Under the pieces are notes generated by a model that saw only the letters and a list, made by a program, of their open reading frames with translations, was not told the origin of the DNA and ran no database searches. This document shows, one piece after another, positions 9,801 through 15,405 of a stretch of 64,000 nucleotides of DNA (positions are counted from its first letter, which is position 1; the number at the start of each line of letters is the position of its first letter). This stretch comes from Streptomyces roseochromogenus subsp. oscitans DS 12.976 (lineage in GTDB: Bacteria > Actinomycetota > Actinomycetes > Streptomycetales > Streptomycetaceae). The stretch lies in the NCBI RefSeq assembly GCF_000497445.1, contig NZ_CM002285.1:2240091-2304090 (forward strand), read 5' to 3'. The position numbers and the translations under genes are program-made.

Positions 9801-9951
9801 CCTCGACCTCGCGCACACCTGGGCGGCCCTCGGCCGCCCGGGCCGGGCGCGGACGGCGGTCCGGGCCGCCCGCCGGTGCTTCGCCGCCAAGGGGCACCTG
9901 GTCGGCGTGGCGTACACCGAACGCCTGGCGGAGGAGGTCACCGGGCGATGA
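6874..9951 (+). CDS. Zinc-ribbon / class III nucleotide cyclase / AAA-type ATPase / TPR regulatory protein
   Basis: A 1025-residue signalling protein. An N-terminal zinc ribbon has two CxxC pairs (residues 3-6 and 18-21). A class III adenylate/guanylate cyclase domain (about 35-215) keeps the metal-binding Asp of FCDLVGST and of EKFIGDAVMAVFG and the NIAAR Asn/Arg, although the usual GDxVN is GEVVN. An ATPase domain with P-loop LLGEAGIGKSRL (about residue 265) and a VVDDLH Walker B follows. The C-terminal half is helical TPR-like. I chose ATG 6874 because it places the zinc ribbon at the N-terminus and lies 17 bases after the peptide gene. No DNA-binding domain was recognised, so whether it is a regulator or a sensor is open. 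The next gene overlaps by ATGA. Confidence 0.8.
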   Translation: MTCPSCSAELPAGARFCSQCGSPATPEPPTAEERRVVTVLFCDLVGSTLLSGLLDAELLRSILLRYFALMERRITAHGGTVEKFIGDAVMAVFGLTATQEDDARRALDAARDMLATLDGLNTELDRDHGVRLGARIGVHTGEVVTTADPARREALVSGEVVNIAARLQAAAGPGEILLSDRTWRAAAPGLTVAEVGPLRLKGVAGPVKACRLLGLAEPEPDSARRFDVPFVGRERYLSELDLAWRRVAEEGDVHVLTLLGEAGIGKSRLVDEWLRRSAAALGPVGAGRCRAAGTGGSLQALAECMAPLVAQAERSGGCEGRAVALLRTGLLLDGTPAPSEDDTCAAVAHVLTVLTGERPVLLVVDDLHRADQPFLDLLDRLVEDLRRLPILVLCLARPELIDSCPAWGTGRANSTTVTVTGLSAADSAAFAAHLVDLALHDIGTTEQLVAQTDGNPLYIEQLAAMVEETGGARELPPNLQALLAARIDRLDEADRTALRHAAVVGLEFDTEDLSQLAATEPPADRTAVLRTLTRRGLVKPLRRPFGATAAYCFVNGVTQRVAYQGLTKLRRSELHERYADFLLQAQRPDALIGTHLEQAYRHRSAVGLLDERSLVLRRRALGHLARAGAGALRRVDLPWALSLLQRANDLSQPGDPGRPGLLQQLGEVQLTLGHPDEAREVLRRAVAEAEAAGAAATAAHARLHLTACEHDDAALELAATGALAVFEAGGDELGLARSRLVLAGSCQRRGQHSRALAVLDRALAHALAAAADRELANILGAISLSLWRGPEPAPSAVARCESLLAVYGADRVAVRVTLGFPLTVLHAIQGREDEAAACLADTARAMAAFTYGEGRVFRPLLDGVLAALADRPAEAAEALRQALDAARALQAGGLVRTAALELARVHLASGDRRAAAALVEDPSLADGYPGVEAGRSGLLARIRALDRDQTEALRLARRAVQLAHRTDSPTDRATACLDLAHTWAALGRPGRARTAVRAARRCFAAKGHLVGVAYTERLAEEVTGR

Positions 9952-10769
9952 CCGGCTCCCCCGACACCGGCCTGACCTGGAACCTGCTCGACCGCCACCC
10001 CGCCGACATCGCGATCGACGCCGCGGGGGCGGGACTGGTCACGCCCGAGTGGGCGTACGGCGGGGTGGACGGCACCGGGGTACGGGTGTGCGTCGTCGAC
10101 AGCGGGATCGAGGCCGGGCACCCGCTCGTGGGTGAACTGGCCGGCTCGCACGGTGTGGTCAGCCGCGACGGGGGCCTCGTGGTGGAAGAGGTGGCGCCGG
10201 CGGACACCTGCGGTCACGGCACGGCCTGCGCGGGCATCGTCCGCCAGGTGGCGCCGGGATGCGAGCTGCACAGCGTCCGGATCCTCGGCGAGAACGGCGG
10301 CGGGACGGGGGACGCCCTGCTCACCGGGGTGCGCTGGGCGATCGGGCAGCGCTTCGACCTGATCAACCTGAGCCTGTCCACCACGCGTCCGCAGTTCGGC
10401 CGCGCGCTGCGGGAGTTGGCCGACGACGCCTACTTCAGCCGCTCGGTGATCGTGGCCTCGGCCCACAACGCGCGCATCGAGAGTTTCCCCTGGCGATTCT
10501 CGTCGGTGATCTCGGTCGGCAGCCACGCCGAGGACGACTCCGGCCTGGTGCTCTACAACCCGTCCCCGCCGGTGGAGTTCTTCGCCCGGGGCCAGGCCGT
10601 ACGGGTCGCGGCACTGAACGGCGGGACGACCCGGAACACCGGGAACAGCTTCGCCGCGCCGCATGTCACCGGGCTGAGCGCATTGATCCTCGGCAAGCAT
10701 CCGGAGCTGACCACCTTCGAGCTGAAGACCATCCTCTACCTGACGGCAGCCAACGTGCGAGGAGCCTGA
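9948..10769 (+). CDS. Subtilisin-like (S8) serine protease without signal peptide
   Basis: A 273-residue S8 family protease. The catalytic triad is visible: Asp51 in VVDSGI, His90 in CGHGTACAG and Ser234 in GNSFAAPH. Length and motifs cover only the catalytic domain. No signal peptide or recognisable propeptide is present, so it should act in the cytoplasm. This resembles intracellular subtilases that process ribosomal peptides (for example the cyanobactin proteases) more than secreted degradative enzymes. Its start overlaps the stop of the cyclase/ATPase gene (ATGA), and the GAF gene follows after one base, so the three are co-translated. A role in cutting the cluster peptides, or in activating the regulatory protein, is inferred. 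Confidence 0.82.
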   Translation: MTGSPDTGLTWNLLDRHPADIAIDAAGAGLVTPEWAYGGVDGTGVRVCVVDSGIEAGHPLVGELAGSHGVVSRDGGLVVEEVAPADTCGHGTACAGIVRQVAPGCELHSVRILGENGGGTGDALLTGVRWAIGQRFDLINLSLSTTRPQFGRALRELADDAYFSRSVIVASAHNARIESFPWRFSSVISVGSHAEDDSGLVLYNPSPPVEFFARGQAVRVAALNGGTTRNTGNSFAAPHVTGLSALILGKHPELTTFELKTILYLTAANVRGA

Positions 10770-10770
10770 A

Positions 10771-11433
10771 ATGGACCAGTCGGCACACTCCACGGCGATG
10801 GTCGCGGCGATCTCCGCCGCCCTGGCCGATCCCGGCCCGGACGACCGCGAGTTGCTCGACTCCGTGGTCCGGGTGGCGCGCTCGATCTTCGGCGCGACCG
10901 CCAGTTCGGTCTTCCTGTTCGACCGGGACAGCGACGAGCTCGTCTTCGAGGCGGTTTCCGGGGAGGGCGAGGAGTTCCTCGTCGGCACCAGGTTCCCGGC
11001 CCACCGGGGGATCGCCGGCTGGGTGGCCGACACCGGCGAGCCGATGAGTGTGGACGACCTCTCGGCCAGCGCGCTGTTCGCACAGGATCTGGCCGAACGA
11101 ACCCGCTACGTACCCGACTCGATCATGGCGGCTCCGGTGGTCCACCGGGACGAGGTCCTCGGAGTGATCCAGGTGCTGGATCCGCATCCCCAGTCGCGGT
11201 CCAGCATCGCCGACCTGGACCTGCTCGCGGCCTTCGCCGGGCAGGCCGGGCTCGCCCTGCACGGCCTGGTCCGCAGCCGGGCGGCCCGGCGGGCCCTGGC
11301 CCTCAGGGGCGCGCAGTTCGAGCGGCTGGCCGGGATCGTCCAGGTCCTCGCGGAGCTGCCGGCCGAACAGCGGGCCACCGGGCTGCGGCTGGTCGACTCC
11401 CTGCACGACGTGCTGGCCGGGATGGTGCGCTGA
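10771..11433 (+). CDS. GAF domain protein
   Basis: A 220-residue soluble protein. Most of it (about residues 25-175) is one GAF domain, with ASSVFLFDRDSDELVF and HRGIAGWVADTGEP as recognisable strands and a final LLAAFAGQAGLAL helix. A helical tail of about 45 residues follows. GAF domains bind small ligands such as cyclic nucleotides or tetrapyrroles, or sense redox state. The gene begins one base after the protease stop, in an operon headed by a peptide gene and a protein with a nucleotide-cyclase domain. A cyclic-nucleotide link is therefore conceivable but unproven. No output domain is attached. Confidence 0.8.
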   Translation: MDQSAHSTAMVAAISAALADPGPDDRELLDSVVRVARSIFGATASSVFLFDRDSDELVFEAVSGEGEEFLVGTRFPAHRGIAGWVADTGEPMSVDDLSASALFAQDLAERTRYVPDSIMAAPVVHRDEVLGVIQVLDPHPQSRSSIADLDLLAAFAGQAGLALHGLVRSRAARRALALRGAQFERLAGIVQVLAELPAEQRATGLRLVDSLHDVLAGMVR

Positions 11434-11465
11434 GGACTCCCCGGGCCGGCTGGGCGTTCCCCGTC

Positions 11466-13289
11466 TCAGCTGCCGTCCTGCGCGCCGCCTCGGTGCGGGG
11501 CGGCGACGTACCCGTAGGCCAGTGCGGGCATCCGGTAGCGGACCGCGTGCGCCGTCACCTCGTCCCCGGGCTCGTCCGCGGCGATCGCGACCAGGTTGGC
11601 CTCCACCAGCTCCTCCACGGCCCGCTCGGCGGACTCCGGCAGGCCGTCCAGGGCGGCCAGCAGGGTGGCCCGGTCGAAGCCGGTGCGGGGCAGGGCGCCC
11701 AGCGCGCCGAACGCCGCCTGCTGCAGGGGGGTCAGGCCCTGTCGGTACCTCTGGTAGCGTTCGCGGACCGACAGCTCTCCGACGCTGAACTCGTCGAGTG
11801 CGACGGGCAGTCGGCCGAGCTGTTCCAGGTACGCGCGCGACGAGGCGTGGTGGCGCAGCATGGTGAGCTTCGCCGCCAGGGTGCGGACCAGCAGCGGTGA
11901 GAGGCCGTACAGCTGCTGGATCCGGTGCAGGGCGCCGGCCGCGTCCGCCGCCCGGGGACCGCCGAGCACTCCGGTCAGCAGTTCCAGAGCCTCGTCCGGG
12001 GTGAAATCGTCGAGTTCCAGGCGGTGTACGCACTCCAGGCTGCTGAGTCTGCGACTGGCGGTGACCAGCGTGCGGCTGGGCCCGCGTCCCGGCAGCAGCC
12101 GGCGGATCTGCACCTCGCCGGCCGCGCCGTCCAGGACCAGCAGGAACTGGCGCTCGGCGACCCACGACCGCCACAGTGCCAGTGCCGCGCGCTCTTCGTG
12201 CGGCGGCACCACGTCCAGCCCGGCGCCCCGCAGCAGTTCGGCCAGGACTTCGTGCCAGCCCCGCGGGGTTCCGTCGGCGCGGTCCAGGCAGATAAAGATC
12301 TGCCCGTCCGCGAAGTGCCCGGCGACCTGGTGCCCGACGTGGACCGCGAGCGCGGTCTTGCCGACGCCGACCGGCCCGGAGACCACGGCGACGTCGGGAC
12401 ACCGGCCGTCTCGGGTCAGGACCGCGGCCAGCTCCTCCACTTGTTCCTTGCGGCCCGTGAAATCCAGGAGATCACGCGGCAGTTGGGCCGGTTTGCAGCC
12501 GAACGGCCGTCGTTCGGGGCCCGGCCGGGCGGGTTCCCGGCCGGTCAGGATCGCCCGATAGAGCTGCTGGAGCACCGGGCTCGGATCGAGCCCCAGCTCC
12601 CGGGCGATGAACTGCCGGTGCGTCTCGAAGCAGGAGAGTGCCTGGCGCCGGCCACCGACCTGGTCGAGAGCGGTCATGTACAGGGCGGTCAGACGCTCCC
12701 TGAACGGGTGCCGGCCGGTCAACTCGCCCAACTGGTCGAGCAGTCCGAGCGACCGGCCGGATTCCACCTCCAGTTCGGCCCAGTCCTCGTACACCGCGAG
12801 GAAGCGATCGGTGAGCCGCTCGGACTCCCCGGCGGCGAACGGGCTGTCCAGCAGGTCGACCAGCGGCTGGTCGCGCCACAGCCGCACCGCGGCCCCGAGC
12901 AGCGCCGACGCCCCGGCCGGATTCCCCTCGCGCAGCGCCTGCCGCCCGGCGGCGGCGAGTTGGCCGAACTCCAGCAGGTCCGACTGCTCGGCCGTGGCCG
13001 CCAGCGTGTAGCCGTACGGAAGGTGGCCGATGTGGTCGCGCGCTATCTTGCGCAGCGCGGAGACGTACACCTGGAGGTTCTTGCGTGCGGTGCGGGGCCG
13101 GTCACTGCCCCAGAGCACGTCGATGAGCTGGTCCACCGAGAGCACCGTGTTCACCCGGCACAGCAGCGCGGCGAGCAGCAACCGCTGTTTGTAGGGGCCG
13201 AGTTCGAGCCGTACGTCGCCCGACCACACCTGCAGCGGGCCGAGGATCGTGAAGCGCAGCTGACCTGCGAAGGCGTTGCTCCCGGACAT
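11466..13289 (-). CDS. AfsR/SARP-family transcriptional regulator with NB-ARC ATPase domain
   Basis: A 607-residue Streptomyces antibiotic regulatory protein. The N-terminal winged-helix domain (about residues 10-95, FTILGPLQVWSGDVRLELG) is followed by the bacterial transcriptional activation domain (about 100-250, ending FIARELGLDPSP) and an NB-ARC ATPase domain with P-loop GPVGVGKT near residue 308 and LLVLDGAAG. The C-terminus is helical, without the long TPR array of full AfsR. It converges with the GAF gene 32 bases away and diverges from the repeat-peptide gene at 13516. SARPs activate secondary metabolite clusters by binding 11-base-period direct repeats, and such repeats are present in both divergent promoter regions of this cluster. 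Confidence 0.88.
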   Translation of the reverse strand: MSGSNAFAGQLRFTILGPLQVWSGDVRLELGPYKQRLLLAALLCRVNTVLSVDQLIDVLWGSDRPRTARKNLQVYVSALRKIARDHIGHLPYGYTLAATAEQSDLLEFGQLAAAGRQALREGNPAGASALLGAAVRLWRDQPLVDLLDSPFAAGESERLTDRFLAVYEDWAELEVESGRSLGLLDQLGELTGRHPFRERLTALYMTALDQVGGRRQALSCFETHRQFIARELGLDPSPVLQQLYRAILTGREPARPGPERRPFGCKPAQLPRDLLDFTGRKEQVEELAAVLTRDGRCPDVAVVSGPVGVGKTALAVHVGHQVAGHFADGQIFICLDRADGTPRGWHEVLAELLRGAGLDVVPPHEERAALALWRSWVAERQFLLVLDGAAGEVQIRRLLPGRGPSRTLVTASRRLSSLECVHRLELDDFTPDEALELLTGVLGGPRAADAAGALHRIQQLYGLSPLLVRTLAAKLTMLRHHASSRAYLEQLGRLPVALDEFSVGELSVRERYQRYRQGLTPLQQAAFGALGALPRTGFDRATLLAALDGLPESAERAVEELVEANLVAIAADEPGDEVTAHAVRYRMPALAYGYVAAPHRGGAQDGS

Positions 13290-13367
13290 CCGACCCCCCG
13301 GCTGCTGTGACGTCCGTCGTCGTGCCGGGTGTCAGCTTCTTCGACAGCCCGGGGACTGGCAAGGGCG

Positions 13368-13385
13368 TGTGAACGGCCTGTGAAG
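13368..13385 (+). promoter_or_regulatory. Candidate SARP box upstream of the repeat-peptide gene
   Basis: TGTGAAC at 13368 and TGTGAAG at 13379 form a direct repeat with an 11-base period. A possible -10 element TTCTAT lies at 13405-13410, about 20 bases after the second heptamer. This is the layout of SARP-activated promoters, where the repeat replaces the -35 region. It is in the 226-base gap between the SARP gene and the peptide gene and could serve either. The heptamer differs from the GTNTGC type found upstream of the radical SAM gene. Confidence 0.42.
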
Positions 13386-13515
13386 GAATCCGGCCGAACT
13401 GCGGTTCTATCGAACAAGCTGCCAAGAAGCCGTGCACATACCGGAGTTCAACCGATGGCCGATAGCTTCCCCAGCGTGGCGTCGGACGACGTCCGAGGAG
13501 TGAGAGGAGACGCGC

Positions 13516-13752
13516 ATGGCCGGGCCAGACGTGGAGACGCACAGCGCCGAAGACGACGACGACAACCCTTCGGTGTGCGGCGTCCAGCAGGGCTTCGTAC
13601 CGGACGTACAGGCGCACAGCGCCGAAGACGAAGACGACAACCCTTCGGTGTGCGTCGTCCAGCAGGGCTTCGTACCGGACGTACAGGCGCACAGCGCAGG
13701 GGACGACGACGAGGACGCCGCACCCTGCGGCATTCAGCAGGGCATCGCGTAG
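13516..13752 (+). CDS. Putative multi-core precursor peptide of three 25-residue repeats
   Basis: A 78-residue acidic peptide with a good ribosome site (GAGAGGAGA, then ATG). After Met-Ala-Gly the whole protein is three in-register repeats of exactly 25 residues. Each runs PDV(E/Q)(T/A)HSA, then an acidic block, then Cys, then (V/I)QQG. His and Cys are invariant (His9/Cys21, His34/Cys46, His59/Cys71), always with 11 residues between them, as in the 49-residue peptide at 6707. Prolines lie at 4, 18, 29, 43, 54 and 70. There is no separate leader. Repeats 1 and 2 are nearly identical in DNA, including rare CCT and GTA codons, so they duplicated recently. The oxygenase gene downstream is the obvious candidate modifying enzyme. 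Function is inferred. Confidence 0.68.
   Translation: MAGPDVETHSAEDDDDNPSVCGVQQGFVPDVQAHSAEDEDDNPSVCVVQQGFVPDVQAHSAGDDDEDAAPCGIQQGIA
13525..13749 (+). repeat. Three in-frame 75-base tandem repeats
   Basis: Units start at 13525, 13600 and 13675 and fill the peptide gene from its fourth codon to the stop. Units 1 and 2 differ at only a few bases. Unit 3 diverges in the acidic block and replaces NPSV by AAP before the Cys, while keeping HSA, the Cys and QQG. Unit length is conserved without any indel, which suggests selection on spacing. Confidence 0.85.
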
Positions 13753-13766
13753 TTCCGATGGGCGCG

Positions 13767-13812
13767 GACCGGCCGGCTTGTGCGGGCAGTGCCGGCACAA
13801 GCCGGTCCGGTC
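13767..13812 (+). terminator. Strong hairpin between peptide gene and oxygenase gene (attenuator)
   Basis: The arms GACCGGCCGGCTTGTGC (13767-13783) and GCACAAGCCGGTCCGGTC (13795-13812) pair along 17 bases with one bulge. The loop is about 11 bases. No T-run follows. Located 14 bases after the peptide stop and before the oxygenase ribosome site, it probably lets most transcripts stop after the peptide gene, giving more peptide than enzyme. Confidence 0.6.
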
Positions 13813-13840
13813 GCGGTACCGACCACCACGGGAGGCCCCA

Positions 13841-14767
13841 GTGGACAGTCTGCTCCGGCTCGTGGACGACCTCCGGGTGCTCCGGCAGGCCTGGGACCGC
13901 GAGCCCTTCGTCAGCACCGGACTCGACGACTTCGGCGACGTCTTCTCACTGGAGTCGGCGGAGCGGCTGATCCACAGCGGTCTGCCGCTGACCGCGGTGC
14001 GGCTGTTCCGGGACGGGCGGCGACTGCCGTCCGAGGTCATGCTGCGCAGTCGCGGCAGCAGCCCGAGAAGCCGGGAGAAGCTGGCCGACGGCGGCCGGAT
14101 CACCGACCTGGTCGCCCAGGGAGCCACCCTGGCGCTCGAGGAACTGCAGACGCACTGCCCCGAAGTGGCCGCGTTCGCCGCACAGGTCGCCCTGGAGACC
14201 GGCTACGAGGTCGATGCCACGGCCTTCCTGACGCCGCCGCGGGCTCGCGGCGTCGCACCGCATTACGACCTGTTGGGTGTCTTTCTCCGGCAGCTGCACG
14301 GCTCCAAGCGGTGGCGGATCAGTGCCCCGGTGCGGCGCTGGCCGAGCCGGGTGGAGGCGGTGGATCCGGCCGAGGTCGGCGAGCCGCTGCTCGACGTGGT
14401 GCTCAAGGAAGGCGAGTGCCTCTATGTCCCGCACGGCTTCGTGCACGTCGGCGACACCACCGACGAGCCTTCGCTGCACCTGACCATCGGCCTGCACGGG
14501 GTCACCTGGGAGAGGGTCCTCCGCAGCCTGCTCGCGGCGGCGGCCGAGCAGTACGAGGAACTCCGCGAGCCTGTGCCGCCTGCCTTCATGGACCTCGACG
14601 TGGCCGCCCTCTACCGCGAGCGGGTCGAGCTGCTGACCGCTCACCTGGCAGGCCTGGACTGGTCGCGGGCGCCCGTGGACCGGGTACGGGCCGAGCAGCC
14701 GCCTGCTCCGCCGGCCCCGGGCAGCCTGGCCACCGCACTGGACCGGGCGGGCGGCCTCCGGCACTGA
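13841..14767 (+). CDS. JmjC/cupin-4 type Fe(II)/2-oxoglutarate-dependent oxygenase
   Basis: A 308-residue protein of the ribosomal-oxygenase-like cupin family (relatives of YcfD/RoxA, MINA53 and NO66), which hydroxylate Arg or His side chains of proteins. The HxD iron site is His141-Tyr-Asp143 within APHYDLLGVFLRQLHGSKRW. The distal His is His198 or His202 in LYVPHGFVHVG, and a TxxPSLHLTIG strand follows. I chose the GTG at 13841 because GGGAGG lies a few bases upstream; a TTG start at 13778 would fall inside the hairpin. It is the second gene after the repeat peptide, so it probably hydroxylates those repeats, for example at His, Asp, Asn or Gln. Which residue is modified cannot be read from sequence. 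Confidence 0.82.
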   Translation: MDSLLRLVDDLRVLRQAWDREPFVSTGLDDFGDVFSLESAERLIHSGLPLTAVRLFRDGRRLPSEVMLRSRGSSPRSREKLADGGRITDLVAQGATLALEELQTHCPEVAAFAAQVALETGYEVDATAFLTPPRARGVAPHYDLLGVFLRQLHGSKRWRISAPVRRWPSRVEAVDPAEVGEPLLDVVLKEGECLYVPHGFVHVGDTTDEPSLHLTIGLHGVTWERVLRSLLAAAAEQYEELREPVPPAFMDLDVAALYRERVELLTAHLAGLDWSRAPVDRVRAEQPPAPPAPGSLATALDRAGGLRH

Positions 14768-14840
14768 GGGCCGTGCGGTTCCGGGCCGAGGGCGAGCCCG
14801 CCCAGGGCGGTGCGGACCGTCTGTGACAGCCCGCCCCGCC

Positions 14841-14945
14841 CCGATCATCCCCCGCTTCGACTACACCCCCTCCAACCGTCTGCGATTCATCCTCAGCGGC
14901 GGCAGCCCGCATCGCGCCAGCGAATGGGCCGACCTCCCCGACCGG
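14841..14945 (+). pseudogene. Fragment of an actinobacterial family of unknown function (RFDYTPSNRLRF motif)
   Basis: About 35 codons read RFDYTPSNRLRFILSGGSPH then RASEWADLPDRP. The same stretch occurs in the longer fragment at 30421-30535 (RFDYTPSNRLRFMLHGGNPH). Nothing of the family remains before or after it. It ends where an oppositely oriented helix-turn-helix gene fragment begins, so this is a junction between two pieces of debris. Confidence 0.6.
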
Positions 14946-14949
14946 CCGC

Positions 14950-15097
14950 TGGACAGCGCGGTCGCCGAGAAGCCCGCCGCCTTCGCCATCGTCCGGTACG
15001 AGGGACTTCCGGCGGCCTTCCGCAGCTCACGCAGCTCGTACGCGAGCCGCTGGACGGGACCGGCCTGTGGGTCCACCGGTCTCTCGGGACGCCCCAT
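14950..15097 (-). pseudogene. N-terminal fragment of an XRE-type helix-turn-helix gene
   Basis: From ATG 15097 on the minus strand the reading MGRPERPVDPQAGPVQRLAY continues as ELRELRKAAGSPSYRTMAKA and AGFSATALS. This is the N-terminal helix-turn-helix of large Streptomyces XRE proteins that carry STAND ATPase or WD40 domains. After about 48 residues it runs into the antisense of the preceding family fragment, so the gene is cut off. I see no intact gene between 14768 and 15405. Confidence 0.6.
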
Positions 15098-15125
15098 GAC
15101 ATGCACCTCCGCACACCTGACGCAG

Positions 15126-15141
15126 ATGTCATCGTTGACAT
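15126..15141. promoter_or_regulatory. LacI-type operator ATGTCATCGTTGACAT (isolated copy)
   Basis: It has the same core as the paired operators at 21484-21513 and 22692-22721. It stands alone about 265 bases before the first LacI gene and next to gene debris. It could control that regulator or be a leftover of a lost fructan promoter. Confidence 0.55.
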
Positions 15142-15405
15142 TCAGAGCGATGACCATACGGATGGCATGGCAACATCCGGGTTGCCCCCAGATGACGGGC
15201 AGGTGACCGCGGTTGATCTGGGGTCGGCATGAACTCCGGCCAGCTGCAGGAGAGATGAGGGCGAATTGCCTGCACACCGCGCTTGCGGATGTAGCTGACC
15301 GTCTGCGCTCGCGGGTGCAGGCCGCTGATTCAGTGCCCGATCGTCACCGGCCAGGAGAGGGGACTCGCCAGTAGGTTGAGCTGCGGCGTCCGATACCGTA
15401 CGGCC

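Noticed and set aside
6298..9897. Long antisense open frame opposite the cyclase/ATPase gene
   Set aside because: High third-position GC creates long stop-free antisense frames. The translation is low complexity, with no domain, and the sense strand has clear domains.
1959..14767. Lanthipeptide, lasso peptide, thiopeptide or graspetide cluster
   Set aside because: No lanthionine synthetase, asparagine-synthetase-like cyclase, YcaO or ATP-grasp gene is present. The acidic repeats resemble graspetide precursors only superficially.
5274..14767. FxsA/FxsB-type radical SAM system
   Set aside because: The small peptides do not end in the FxS motif and no TIR-like FxsC gene is present.
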